In this document: piece after piece, positions 1-10,721 of the stretch
Layout: every line of letters begins with the position of its first letter
How positions within the stretch are numbered: the first letter of the stretch is position 1
From: Paramacrobiotus richtersi
Lineage: Eukaryota > Tardigrada > Eutardigrada > Parachela > Macrobiotidae
DNA length: 35,031 nt
Direction of reading: 5' to 3'
NCBI GenBank assembly: GCA_034698045.1
Contig: JAQGAU010000196.1
Span: 1 to 35,031 of the forward strand
The notes under the pieces: generated by a model
Told to the model about the DNA's origin: nothing
What the model saw: only the letters and a program-made list of their open reading frames with translations
Databases searched by the model: none
Made by a program: the position numbers and the translations under genes

Positions 1-419
1 AAATTCTGCGGCCATAAGAAAGCATTTTCTTATGATCACATTAAATTTTCGTGGTACATACATAATTGGTAATATCATATTATACAAGTCTAAGTCGTAC
101 TGGACTGCTGTGCATTTGTTGTTGCCAAGAGTTTCCGTAACCTCGAAAGTCCAAACTGAGACAATTATTCATATCTGCTGTGTTTAATAACACGAAATTT
201 GTCATCACGGTTCCTTCGTTAATATTCCCTGATATGTATCGCGATTTCTGCTGGTAAAGAATTGCGTTACTCCTTAAATGAGCATACTCCCTGCTTGATC
301 GAGTGATATAACTTGGAATGAACTACTACACAGCTTCCGTTGTTTTCGGTATGGAAATGTCAGTATGAAAATTTGACGAACTCATCTAGCCTTACAATTG
401 TTTGTAATATTAACTGTAC
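1..419. other. 5' flank, no gene seen
   Basis: AT-rich sequence with no coding frame that I can connect to an exon. An in-frame TAA at 411-413 closes the reading frame just ahead of the ATG at 420. Confidence 0.4.
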
Positions 420-1484
420 ATGGCTCTTAAGAAACTCTTCTTCCATCCAGGTATCGTATTTCTGTCTTGGGACCCTGAATATGGGCATTTTGCGATGGGA
501 TATTCCAGTTGGGACGTATTGGTTCGTTATTGTCCTAACATGCGAGATTTTCATGGATCTTACAACATTCCTAGTAAAGGCATTGTATATTACAGGCCCT
601 TCTTTCAACGCGCTGGAATGATAACCACAACGCAAAAGCCATCGTTCCCAAAGCATCAAGCAATTAAAGGGGTAAGAGATTTATTTATTTAACAGGGTCA
701 CAAAACATGTGCTGGTAAAGCACAAAATGTGCTGGTATTAAAGGACTTGTGCTCGTATACATGGCAAGATGTGCTCAAAAGTTACCAATACTCCCCCCTT
801 TACTTCAGCTAAAACAGAGTCTACAGGAATGTATTTTCACTAAATCCATAAATTTTGGTGTCCAGGAACGATAAAAACCCTCAGTTTTGCCTGTATTCAC
901 ATAGTTCTACATGGAAATCGTTCGTTGGCTTCGCGCTTCGCGCGAAAGTTTACGTATTCTTAGTTTCTGGAACACATAAACGCTTGTGTTTACAACGCAC
1001 ACAAAAGCAAAATAAATGGTCGTCCCTTTAAAATGTGGAACTGTGCTGATATAGATTTTGAAGATTTGTGGCTCTTAAAGAGAATTGAATTGTTGCGTTC
1101 ATTTTTGTAAGAAATTGACTGTCGTTTTACAGCCCGACTGTAACAAATGGAAATCGGTATCCAAAAGTCAATGCCCCGGTAATTCTGAAGGGGTGTGTCT
1201 CCAAAGTCGGCATGGCTCGTGTCCATGGTATGAGTCCTATTCGGAATGCCGTTACTGTAATGAGCTAAAAACGGGAGAGCGGAAGCCAGAAAGTGACAGT
1301 AAGTTTGTTGAAAAAATACGCGGTTGTAGTCAGGAGGATGTACTTGCTAGGTTTATAGTCATAAACTGTTAAGCACGTACGTGATCGCTGTGTCTAAACG
1401 AATCCATTTATTGCAGATTATTTCGTTCACTGCTCCAATGTCCAGGGAGTTTTACATCCGAAAACGATTTACGAATGCGGATAA
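420..1484 (+). CDS. Small cysteine-rich protein, three exons (161 aa model)
   Basis: Predicted exons are 420-671, 1133-1298 and 1417-1484. Exon 1 ends in phase 0 at a GTAAGA donor and meets a TTTTACAG acceptor in phase 0. Exon 2 ends in phase 1 at GTAAGT and meets a TTGCAG acceptor in phase 1. The joined frame stays open to a TAA at 1482-1484, for 162 codons including the stop. The ATG at 420 follows an in-frame TAA. Exon 1 encodes an aromatic-rich segment with only a weak hydrophobic start. Exons 2 and 3 hold a module with eight cysteines, from PDCNKW through GVC, GSCPW and SECRYC to FVHC and the C-terminal YECG. I do not recognise the family. The cysteine pattern suggests an extracellular protein, but no clear signal peptide is visible, so an upstream exon may be missing. 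The first exon is also open in other frames, so it is the least certain part. Confidence 0.42.
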
Positions 1485-1939
1485 CGTGGAATAGAACGTC
1501 GTCTTCTTTGAGAGCTAAGGCGCGCTATTTTAGTACATCTTTGAGAACTGTCGCTGCACAATGTCAATACGAAATAACTGTCTGGAAAATAAATAAACAA
1601 AAATAAATAGCTTTACCAATTACTGTAAGGCTAGTTACTGTACATTACCGTTTAATAAGTTACTGCACACTACTACCGCTATGAAGATCGTCGTACTGCA
1701 TATTTCGTGCTTTTTTAAACAAGCTAATTTTATGGGCTTTCTAATCCTAAAAATACATAACGTTACTGTAACTTGTAAGTACAGTACTGTACGTTTACTG
1801 CTGACGTATAACCATGAAATGAATGAAGCCGCACTGCGTTCCTCCTTTTTATTTGATCTGTTGTTTTTATCAGCGGTATAAGTGCTTGTTACATTTTCGG
1901 TAAAAATTGATTCGCGTTGACGACTGTAATGACTAATGA
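1485..1939. other. Intergenic, nothing recognised
   Basis: AT-rich stretch between the small cysteine-rich gene and the fossil exon. Short open frames on both strands show no family motifs and no splice-compatible partners. Confidence 0.4.
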
Positions 1940-2115
1940 TGCTCATACCGGTAATAAAACTGAAATGAGACTCATGTTGGAATTTCTGGGATCATACCAA
2001 TGAAAGGTCGTCGTATAATTACGGTAGAAACAGCTGAAACACAGAATGCGATGAACAGATTTCCACGGATTAGCTGTGTTCATTAATTCATCGTACTTTG
2101 GATAATATCAAATAG
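1940..2115 (-). pseudogene. Fossil exon of the tandem secreted cysteine-rich family
   Basis: This stretch aligns base by base with the exon 5-6 region of the intact copy at 7268-9417 (about 8180-8350 there). On the minus strand the frame reads CFYRNYTTTFHWYDPRNSNM, against CFYRNYTTAFHCYDPRNSSM in the intact copy. The second conserved cysteine has become Trp. Extra bases after MSL shift the frame before the old GTATGA donor. The neighbouring exon survives only as its last few codons, ATTATCCAAA at the former 3' end. No other exons of this copy are recognisable nearby. It shows that the array once extended further left, or that a fragment was copied there. Confidence 0.75.
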
Positions 2116-2148
2116 GTAGGGAACGGAACGAAAGGAAGTGCCGGAAAT

Positions 2149-2222
2149 GTAGTGTACAGAGTGAAAAGTAGCGTAAAGGTAGTGCACGGAATGAAAGGTA
2201 GCGAAAAGGTAGTGCACGGAGT
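2149..2222. repeat. Short degenerate tandem repeat, 30-bp unit
   Basis: Two adjacent 30-bp units, 2161-2190 and 2191-2220, match at about 27 of 30 positions. A partial third unit lies on the left (from 2149). The unit contains GTAGTGCACGGA and GTAGCG. It directly follows the fossil exon and has no coding frame of note. Confidence 0.7.
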
Positions 2223-2553
2223 GTCTTCCAAAACAATAACCGAAATTAGGCAGTCCTCCCTGCACGCGTTGTTTATGCTGTATGCGATGCGTGCACTGAA
2301 ATCTATGTACTGGAAGCTCTAACAGTTATGCGAATTGACAACTGCGTTATCGCAAAAGTCTAGGAACAGGACTTGATCTGGATCGCCGGATTACGATGTC
2401 CACGTCGAAGTGAGTGGACGTTACTCGATCCGCAAGGCGCTACCACGAAAGGGACAGTTTCACGGCCGTCGTACTACTCAGGGCAACCAAGCTGTGCAGA
2501 GTGATTCTGCTCAGTTGCTGCAGATCCAGAGCGGCCACGTCCGCCAGAGTCCA

Positions 2554-2613
2554 TTACCGGCCGCGATACTGGACATCTTCCCGTGGATCACTACTCTGCC
2601 TGTCGTTCAGAAC
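2554..2613 (-). CDS. Predicted terminal exon of the F-box gene
   Basis: An acceptor (TTAAACTGCAG) precedes nineteen codons beginning VLNDRQSSDPRED and ending at TAA (2556-2554). Its phase 0 start matches the phase 0 donor of the upstream exon 3005-3300, which ends in a GTAAGT site. The join gives QEIAH followed by VLNDR. Downstream minus-strand sequence is GC-rich and partly open, probably 3' untranslated or decayed coding. Assignment rests only on phase and proximity. Confidence 0.4.
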   Translation of the reverse strand, partial: VLNDRQSSDPREDVQYRGR

Positions 2614-3004
2614 CTGCAGTTTAACAAAGCGAGTTCGCCATCAGTATTACTGAATATCGGGGGCATTCTAATAGTTATGTTGCACCACCGCTTGTCTTAA
2701 CCGCGACGAGCAAGCGAATCAAAGAGCACAGCAGAAGTTGTTAGCTTGTCGGTATAAATTAACAGAAAGTGCGTCAGCCAACACGCCAATTTACAATTCC
2801 GAATGATCCAGTCGTCATAACGGTGTACAGTAAGTGTCACACTGCGGCAGTACTTTTAGTTCATACATTCTGCTGCCAGTACGAAGAGCATATGATCTCA
2901 ATTCTCATTTTTTTGCAAATAATTTACACAACATACGTCACACCGGTCTTCAGTAAACGTACTTTCGTCTAGTGCCAATAACACATTCAAATATATTCAC
3001 TTAC

Positions 3005-3300
3005 ATGTGCAATCTCCTGCCAACCGTAAGAGGACAACCGATCCTTGGCACACATCCAATCAGATAAATGTTCCATCTGCGTAGCAGTCAGTGAAGGCAG
3101 ACTGTCCTCTATCCGGGACCATAACTGCTCCACGGTCAGACAACGAGCCAGTCGTCCGTTAACGACTATGAGCGTAGCCACTGTTGCCCAAGAGTGCCTG
3201 CGCATATCCACCTTCACGTTGTGCAGCAACAGCATCTGACATTTTATCTCGAAATCTGATCTCTTAAATCCTTGATAATCTCCAGTGGATGACGGTTTCG
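3005..3300 (-). CDS. Penultimate exon of the F-box gene
   Basis: The frame is open from about 3300 to a strong GTAAGT donor just below 3005. It reads leucine-rich helical sequence, including VKVDMRRHSWATVATLIVV and CLTVEQLWSRIEDSLPSL. The left boundary is secure. The acceptor is not: AG sites at 3301-3302 (phase 1) and just above 3235 (phase 0) are both possible, and the polypyrimidine tract before the first is poor. Because it is on the same strand and just downstream of the F-box exon, I take it as that gene's C-terminal part. I do not recognise a domain in it. Confidence 0.5.
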
Positions 3301-3408
3301 CTCAGTTTTCCTTTTTTTATTTTAAGGTTTTTTTTGTGGTTGATGGCTTTTGTGGTGTTGTCCTAGCCTTTTGGGTAGTGGATTTTGTACTGTTTTTTTT
3401 ATTTTTCA

Positions 3409-4104
3409 TTATTCTTCGCCCAGTATTTGATATGATCCCCTGTCTGTTTGTGGAGTTAATGTCATGCATGTCGATGCATGGCACCTGCTGGACCGAAATG
3501 GCCAGAGGAATAAACTTGTCTTGTCTTGACAAGCAGCAGCGATATCATTCAGTTCCTTGGCGAAACGGCCAAGTAAGTCTGCAAAGCGCTCCCACGGTCC
3601 AGATTCCTGAGACCACACGGAATCGGCCAGCACGATCCTCTGCACCGGGACATGTTGACATTCACGGACCAGGGTCTGAAACAACCGCCCCCCGCAGAAC
3701 AACGGGTAGCCGCCGGTGTCGATGCCCGCGTTGATAATGGTTGTGGTGCGGGATGTCCAGGCATGGTGTAGACTGGCCACCGACATGTAGCTCTGCTTCT
3801 TGTCCTTGTAGTGTACGCGAAGTACATTCGCGATGAATGGAGCTGTGAGGATGCAGTTCCACTGTGCACACACCCGACGGAGGCGGCACTGATCAGAGCT
3901 GTCCAGACATTCGAGTGTGGACGCCATCACGTCGTTCGGCAAGAACTGGATGCTGTACACTGAAGTGCAGATGGTGTCAGGCTCGGTTGTATCATTTGTT
4001 AACGACTGCAGCCGATTCTCGGAACACTTCCGCTTGTTGCGTTGCTTTTGAATCATGGCGCAGTCGTGTGCGGAAGCCAGCAGCAACCGACCCCATGCAT
4101 CGGG
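3409..4104 (-). CDS. F-box domain exon
   Basis: The open frame begins after a TTTTAG acceptor at 4105-4106. About fifty residues in it reads LPNDVMASTLECLDSSDQC followed by RLRRVCAQWNCIL. This fits the F-box consensus: LP start, Leu-rich helix, then VC.xW. F-box proteins bind Skp1 and bring substrates to SCF ubiquitin ligases. The C-terminal part (HHAWTSRTTTIINAG, PVQRIVLADSVW) resembles the substrate-side segment seen in leucine-rich F-box proteins, but no clear repeat unit is visible. The frame formally runs to 3409, yet the last 40 codons look like intron read-through, so the true donor is probably around 3500-3530. An in-frame ATG lies at 4056-4054 and could be a start if this is a gene of its own. 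Otherwise it continues from exon 4224-4878, although the phases do not match (phase 1 donor, phase 0 acceptor). Confidence 0.65.
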   Translation of the reverse strand, partial: PDAWGRLLLASAHDCAMIQKQRNKRKCSENRLQSLTNDTTEPDTICTSVYSIQFLPNDVMASTLECLDSSDQCRLRRVCAQWNCILTAPFIANVLRVHYKDKKQSYMSVASLHHAWTSRTTTIINAGIDTGGYPLFCGGRLFQTLVRECQHVPVQRIVLADSVWSQESGPWERFADLLGRFAKELNDIAAACQDKTSLFLWPFRSSRCHASTCMTLTPQTDRGSYQILGEE

Positions 4105-4223
4105 CTAAAACACGGCAGAGATTAACTAATTATAGATTTATGTTACTCAGCCTCAGTCTACGCACACATCGGTATACGTATTGTCATGCAGTGGCTACTA
4201 GGCAAGTTTGTGAATTGACTTAC

Positions 4224-4878
4224 GGTCTGATTTTGCAGTTCTTTGGGGAAGAATGTGGTAGCCGATCCTGATATAATGCAGCGATTCATCATCCATTGCC
4301 ACGGCTGTGATTAATGTCCTGGTACGGTAAATCGATTCTCCGTTCTTCCGGTTCAAGGCGTGCAACATGTCCTGAGCCGAGCACTCACCATAAGATAACG
4401 TTCCGGGCAGACGCATGCTTTCCTTGACAAAATGTCCCGGTTTTATGCGCAACGTCTCCAGCTGATCCTCAGTTGTGGGCTGTCGGATCCGCTGTCCGGG
4501 TACGACTATAACTGTCGCCCCGTCTGGCAAATTAACATTGACTACAAACATCTCACACGCGCTAATCTCAGCGACCAGCAACATACCCGGGTACCATGTT
4601 TTGGGCATTTTGGGAGCCGGACGTACCAGCACTTCTACTGGGTGTTCGTTGCCCTGAAGAAGTACAATCTTTTTCAGTGGATGGAGATCAAATTTCCGTC
4701 GCTTGTTGAGATATATCTCGCCAAAAGGTATGAAATGGATCGCGGGTTCCCCATCCAGTCCCCAGTTAATCGTCAGTCCCCCGGGAGCGCAGTCGACGAG
4801 TCTACCCTGCTGGAACGATCCGTCATCTCGGCGGATTTCGATAATATCAGACTCGGGATCCTTGCTGTTGCGCATCAT
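4224..4878 (-). CDS. 5' exon of the F-box gene, or separate unknown gene
   Basis: A long open frame with two consecutive ATGs (4878, 4875) ends at a strong GTAAGT donor (4223-4218). The frame is open to 4932 but begins there with GTG after an upstream TGA, so 4878 is the natural start. The protein, about 218 residues, begins MMRNSKDPESDIIEIRRDD and contains beta-rich segments such as GRLVDCAPGGLTINWGLDGE and TVIVVPGQRIRQP. I do not recognise a named domain. Its donor is phase 1, whereas the next downstream exon (4104) opens in phase 0 and has no in-frame phase 1 acceptor. Either it is a separate gene, or there is a missing microexon, an unusual splice site or an assembly error. Confidence 0.6.
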
Positions 4879-4944
4879 CACGCCGAAGTTGCGGTCCTCC
4901 GACAAAAATGACAAATGCAGCCAGACTGACACAGTTTGACTTCA

Positions 4945-5760
4945 CAATGACTTGTATGTAAATTGTATCTTGTGCAGCTTTTCCTGTAGACTAACTTAGT
5001 AGCAAGTATAGCTAGCTAGAAACTAAATTCGTACAACCCGATATAATACGCTGGGCCAAGAGAGGAGGAGAAAAATTAAAAGTAAAATAAAAGTAAAATT
5101 CCTTTGGATGTACCCTGTTGACTGGCAGTTGCTGCCCGTGGGTAGGTTGGCATGGCACCGTGTGCACACATATTTGCTTTGTCCAACTCCTTTCAGTCCG
5201 TTGTCTGTAGAAAAACTTTGGTTTTTGTTTTTTTAGAAGTACTCGTAAAAGAAATAAGCACGGAAACAAAACGAAGATTGCTTTTACATATTTTGTTAAT
5301 GCGTCTGGCGGTGTCTGCAATGGTGGTGGTGATGATTCGGCGTATTTCTGCCATAACTGTTTTGTTTGTTTTACCTGCTTCCGATTCAAGACTTTTCTGG
5401 TCAGTTCTGGATATACCACAAGAAAATTCAAGGGTCGGGGTTTTGTTTTGTGAGGAATGTCTAACTTTGTGACCTGGTTCAGCGCCATGAACTGCGAGTC
5501 TGCGACTGTTGTCTGTCTCGGTATTTGCATTTTGTAACACGTGATAATGTCACGAAGCTTTTGGTGTCCTGGTCAGTTTTCGAGCCAGCCAGTAATATAC
5601 TATGTAGCACTTCATTCTTCCGTGCTCGTAGAGCGAGCGAACTCTGAGCAGCCGACAAACCGTAAAATGCTGTCAAGATTTAGATCAAGTTTCCGTTTAA
5701 AGACGGACCAGTTTCTATTCGAGCACAATGTGCAGATTGGGTCTATGACATGAATTCGGA
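4945..5760. other. Region with overlapping open frames, no confident gene
   Basis: Frames of 100-170 codons are open here on both strands at once, for example 5012-5530 minus and 5152-5472 plus. None shows a domain, a good start or convincing splice partners. Simultaneous openness on both strands argues that this is chance rather than coding. Confidence 0.35.
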
Positions 5761-7267
5761 GCGTAACTATATAAAAAAATTAGGAGTTTTAACCTGATGC
5801 AGTTGTTCATTTCAAACTAATGGTATATCTGATATGTTGCCGGTAAAGATGTCAACGGTTCGTCAGCTCGGCCTCTGGCTCGGCTCCAAACATGAGTCGC
5901 TCATCCCAAAGACGGGTACCTTCACTGCCTCACTGGCTTCAGTGTTCACAAGTCGCTTATTAGGGTTCGGTACACATCTATGAGCGACTAAAACCTGAAC
6001 CGGACCGATTAGAACAACTAATCGAATTATCGTGCGAAAATAAGAATTTCCTTACAATCTTACAATACAATCCTATGCAGAGACCAAAGAAAAAAATTGA
6101 CACGAACCATTGTTTCCGGTTTAACACAGAAAATCATTCTGCTTGGTTTTTGACGTACGAGAGCAAGGACATCGACATGCTAAGCGTCGCCTTCTCCAAA
6201 GTGACATGCAGGCGCCACCCAGTGTTTATTTTCTGTGCAAAGTGTGAATTAACCACAAAAACATCGGTACATATGTCCCAAAACGCCACCCGGTGACCGT
6301 GACACAGAAGCTTCAGTACTAAAGCAATCAACAACTAAGTTTTGGAATCAGAGGAACTCGCGCTCGCAGGAGTGCCAACATCGAGAAAATATTTCTGTGG
6401 CATAACAAGTGCACGTGACTTTTAGATCATTAGGGGTGACGCACTTTGGAGAAGGTGGCGCACAGCATATCGATGTCCTCGTACTAAATGTTAGGAAGCA
6501 GCGGAAGCCGAAGCCCTCAGATCCGCAATAACTGCCCCGCACAGATATCACTTCTCGGCAAATGCCCCCCTCCCAACAAGTACAACACATTCTTTCGTTA
6601 TTTTGGACGAAATACTACCTATTGATCTGTAACACCCAATGGACATAAGGAAGCGCTCCCGCAGAATAAAGGCCGCGGCTTCCACCTCACACATTTCCTC
6701 GTCTTGTAATACAGGCCCACTCGGAAGACGGCGAAAACAGAATACCCCTCGGTAGTAATCCGGAAAATACAGTAGGGTAGGTTTTCCCAGACCACAACCT
6801 TCACAACGCTACACCACTTATAACACAGGAGTCTACGGGAAAATCCCAAGTCTGGATATCCGGACTCCCAGAATTTTCCCATCACAACCACTATTTTCCC
6901 CCACGACAAACACAGAATACGAACTCAACGCGAAAAACAACATGAAAATTTAATGATAGGTTTTCGAGAAAACGGTAAAACGCAAAGTGATGTTTGGCCC
7001 AGCCTTCGAAGCATAAACCTCGCTCGCTTTGCTCGCTCGGTCAATTAATATTTATACGGTTCCAACTGGACAGTGGGCACTCACGCGCTGTGTACTACTC
7101 GGTGTCATAATCTTCTGTTCGATTAGCGGGCACTGTTAGATAACAGAATACACACCAGATTATCCTAATAAACTGCCATACCACTAACGTAACGTTTTAC
7201 AACTAAAAGTATAAACAACACAACTATGCGGAAAATGGAAAAATCCACAAAAATCACACCAAAGTTT
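5761..7267. other. Intergenic stretch with short inverted repeats
   Basis: No gene recognised. A 10-bp perfect inverted pair (AGTCGCTCAT near 5896 and ATGAGCGACT near 5980) encloses about 75 bp. A small hairpin CGATTAG-AACAA-CTAATCG follows near 6006. At about 7019-7041 lies CTCGCTCGCTTTGCTCGCTCG, a repetitive palindromic tract often seen at mobile-element ends. Nothing more can be said. Confidence 0.4.
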
Positions 7268-9417
7268 TCAACCTTGCAGCGACAACGCTGAGTTCGGACC
7301 CGAAATGTGTACAGAATCTTCGTAAGGCAGGTCATACTCCAGATCCTGTTGTCTCCTGTGCCACACCCGTTTCGGACTCTTGGACGTGCGGTTCGCATCG
7401 TTTCCATTCAATCCAGACAAACTTCTATACTGCGCCCGATATCCGGTCGGGATTTGCGAGGGATTGTGCGCTTCTCTGGCCATGTACGCAGGATGTCCGC
7501 TGTAACTTTGAACTACGGGAGGTGACAGGATAGATGGTGCGCCGTATCTGTGTACACACTGATCAGTATTGTATACAGAACAAAGTTGTTACATTTAGCA
7601 CCTTACCCTAACCGGCAGCACTGTAACCAGTCAATATTATACGCTCCCGAATTAGCATTCATTTTCTTGGCCATTCCCGTTGCCACGTGGCCTTGAGTGC
7701 AGTATACAAAGAACATAAAGTTCCAGTCGTAATACTCACCAAACTGGTCGTGAGTTGTTGAGTAGTCTACAAGAAAAATGTTGCGGTTTGTGTCTAATGT
7801 TGACCTTTTGCAAAAATCGGCAGCGCTTGCAACCTTTCCATAGTTCAAATAATGTACCTAGCTAGTGATTGTTTCAAACCACAGAGTCTTTAAGTCGGTT
7901 GGCTTACAGTATTAACATTTACTCAGAAGCAGCTCCGAAAAAAATGACATGAATTAAGATTCTGACAGCGTTTAGGTCTCAACCGACTGAAGTTATCATA
8001 AAACTGCGGTACCTTTACTTACAACATGATCCGTAATCAATGTAGTAACCTTTCGGTGTCGTGCAGCATTTCATGGCACAGGTGTCATCTGCTACGGGAC
8101 GCCAGGTGAAGAAATTGTTATCGTCGTCCCAAACGCCTGTTAAAATTACCGGTAGTGACTTTAACAGTTCTGTAGCGATAGCAGCTCATACCGGTCATGA
8201 AACTGTTGAGACTCATGCTTGAATTTCTCGGGTCATAGCAGTGAAAGGCCGTAGTGTAATTACGATAGAAACAGCTGAAACGCAGAATATGATTGACAGA
8301 TTTCCCCGGATTAACGGCGTCCATTAACTATGTAGTCGTACTTTGGATAATATGGATACAGGCCCTTGGATGGCGGCTTGTAGGGAAACAAGAATCTACA
8401 CCACAGTTCCTGTAACCTCTACGAAAAGGATGCAAGTGATCAAAACTAAATAATAAGGTTAATAGATTTCTCCCTGGATGGCATACCTCGAAATCGTCCT
8501 GCAGATCTCTACAGCGGAGCAAAAACCGTTTGGATAGTAGTTGAGATAATCAACACATTGCACTTACTGAATTCCTACAAAAAAAAACAGTTTTTTTAGC
8601 AATAACATATTGGCATGGAGTATGGCTGGAAATAAACAACAAATCTTATTCTGACCAACTACGGCTTCCCCGTCGAGACACTCGACATTCCACTGCCTGT
8701 GCGGGAATCGGGGTCCGCCATGATTGTGAAAGGTGTAAATCATCGTATCACCCTAAATAACACCAATGTTATAAAAAATATCCATAAATTTTATGTGCCA
8801 CCGTGATTATGAAAGTTTTTAGGTCGTGAACTTTTCGAGAAATCTGGTGACCCACGTTCGGGATCATTTTTAAAACAGCGTTTTTCTATTGCTGTTGTTA
8901 AAGGCAATGCGGCCGCAGTGTTAGGCGCTATGCCAAGTATTAAGGCGCGTGAGAATGAGCGAGATCAGATTGGAAGTTTAAATGCCTAACGTTTTAAAAT
9001 AGGCAGTTGTCTGTGCGCTAGCGTTTCGTGTGTGAAAGGAATAAAGTATAGTTGAAAAAAAAGTGATTATGACAGTTGTAGATGACTGTATCACCGAATC
9101 ATGTGGCAGCAACAATTTTACAGGTAAACAACTATTATGAAAATTGGATAGTTGCAGGTTATTGTTATTATTATTGTAGGCAATTATTATAAAAAATCAA
9201 ACCACGCCCATAGAGCTTACAACAAAAATAGAGAAATGCAGCACAACAACAAAGCGTACGTCGAGTAAGACCAAGTAAATAGTTGAATAACAATTCTACT
9301 GACCGTTCCATACGTGACGTAGCTTCCAAGATATCGATATGTGCCGGACGTCGGATGCAACATGAATGCCAGTTTGACAAATATCATCCAGAAAGTCTTA
9401 CTGCTGACTTTGTCCAT
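7268..9417 (-). CDS. Secreted cysteine-rich protein, tandem copy 1 (314 aa, nine exons)
   Basis: Exons in coding order: 9417-9304, 8752-8656, 8574-8568, 8508-8487, 8409-8342, 8274-8192, 8136-8023, 7766-7607 and 7547-7268. Every junction is GT-AG, all phases agree, and the sum is 945 nt with the stop. Exon 1 encodes a signal-peptide-like start (MDKVSSKTFWMIFVKLAFML). The mature part runs SGTYRYLGSYVTYGT, YTFHNHGG, WNVECLDGE, then the two microexons (7 nt giving GIQ across the joins, 22 nt giving DLQDDFE). After these come ELWCRFLFPYKPP, CFYRNYT with two N-glycosylation sequons, TCAMKCCTTPKGYYIDYGSC and IDWLQCCRLG. Eleven cysteines lie after the signal peptide. The last exon is a proline- and Gln/Tyr-rich tail with a dibasic SPKRVWHRRQQ. 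I do not recognise the family. It is probably a secreted, disulfide-bonded protein. Copy 1 uses a weaker GTCAGA donor after exon 2. Confidence 0.88.
8487..8574 (-). other. Paired microexons (7 nt and 22 nt) of copy 1
   Basis: The 7-nt exon GAATTCA (8574-8568) lies between a TAG acceptor and a GTAAGTG donor. The 22-nt exon (8508-8487) encodes DLQDDFE between a TAG acceptor and a GTATGC donor. Skipping only the 7-nt exon would shift the frame. Together they supply 29 nt between a phase 1 donor and a phase 0 acceptor. The same pair occurs in copies 2 and 3. Confidence 0.85.
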
Positions 9418-10721
9418 ACTTCAGCAGCAAAGGAGTGTAACTAGCAATACCTTTATTCGGTGGGATATGATTCGAAATTACACACAGAACGTGGCAGAAA
9501 ATGCGATGAGCATAGTGCACCGTCATGAAATCAGCAGAATTCACTGACCTTGGCCGTGGAACATTTCTTGTATGAAAGGACAAAAGATTTATACGGAATC
9601 GGCGAGACAAAGCTAGATCGCTTTGTTCATTGCTCTTGGTAGGAAGCGACATAAAACTTAAGCGACAACGTCTAAATGAGCAAATTACATACCATTTTTA
9701 GTCAGCGAGCCTAAATGATATCGATTAGCTAGTTGAGATGTATAGGAAACGATGAGTATTTTCCGAACCCTTTGTCGTTTGTGTTATTGCCCGAGCCTGT
9801 GTGTGATGATGCAGTATTATGCGTGATTGACGTTAAATGATGGAAAATCTGTCTGGTTAGTCAACGAATTCGAAGTCAATTACTGAACTCGAGGTGAAAC
9901 ACTAGACGATGAGACAGCACAAGTATTATGGCAGGTTGAGCGTAGCATTTAATCGCTCGTCGCCGTTGCATGCCGGTACGTTTTCGTTTGCTCGTTGCTT
10001 TTTCATTTTGCCAGTTGTTATTAGCGTTTGTTAATGTTTCTTCTATTTTTTATGTATCTACAAGTAAGTACACAGAAAGGTCATTTTTCATTACTATGAT
10101 ATTCTTATAATCTGATCATCTTCGTAATGGTTTGATTTCCAGCTTCGTTTGCGTGTTTCGAGCTGTCGTCTGTGAATGCTGTCCGCAGCATTTGATGTGA
10201 ACTGAGCATCTTGGAATGTAAGTACAGAACTGTAAGCTACCGTCTCTGTCTCTCACAATAAGATATTTGTCTAGATTTTATAGGCGCATAGCAAAATTAT
10301 AAATTTTCTGAAATTAAATAAGATTTTCGACTTTGTACAATTTAACACCGTTGGTACATTCGAGAAGCAACCACCATAGTTTATCATAAGTACTTAATTA
10401 TACGTAGTATAGATACCGATGCCTTCTTGACGGCCTATATGGATGAGGACACGAAAAAAGTCACCAACATCGCAGATTTTCTTTGTATCAAAGTTGCGAT
10501 ACTTTTAATAAAGATTAACAACAAATCTGAAGCAGTACCTTAGCGGAGTTATCTTACTAGCCCAAGGCATCGGGGAATAGAAGATCTATACGCACTGTGC
10601 CGGCATAGTCGTTGCGGCGCTACGTAACTCTTTTGCAACAGACGGATGAATGTGAATGAACTGATTCATCATGCAGTAATCTACAGCAGAAACTACAGCA
10701 TAAGCGCGACAGGACTTCTAC
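9418..10721. other. Spacer between copies 1 and 2, includes copy 1 upstream region
   Basis: No gene is recognised. The part adjoining copy 1 contains ACTGACCTTGGCCGTGG at about 9543, a diverged match to a block found upstream of copies 2 and 3. The rest is AT-rich and without motifs I can name. Confidence 0.4.

Noticed and set aside
360-659. Minus-strand open frame overlapping the first exon of the small cysteine-rich gene
   Set aside because: No splice partners or motifs. The plus frame connects in phase with two further exons ending in a stop.
2410-2700. Plus-strand 96-codon frame in GC-rich sequence
   Set aside because: The minus strand gives a phase-matching terminal exon of the F-box gene and coding-like sequence. 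The plus frame has no partners.
5012-5530. 172-codon minus frame
   Set aside because: Plus and other minus frames are equally open here, its start is not an ATG-supported exon, and composition shows no domain.
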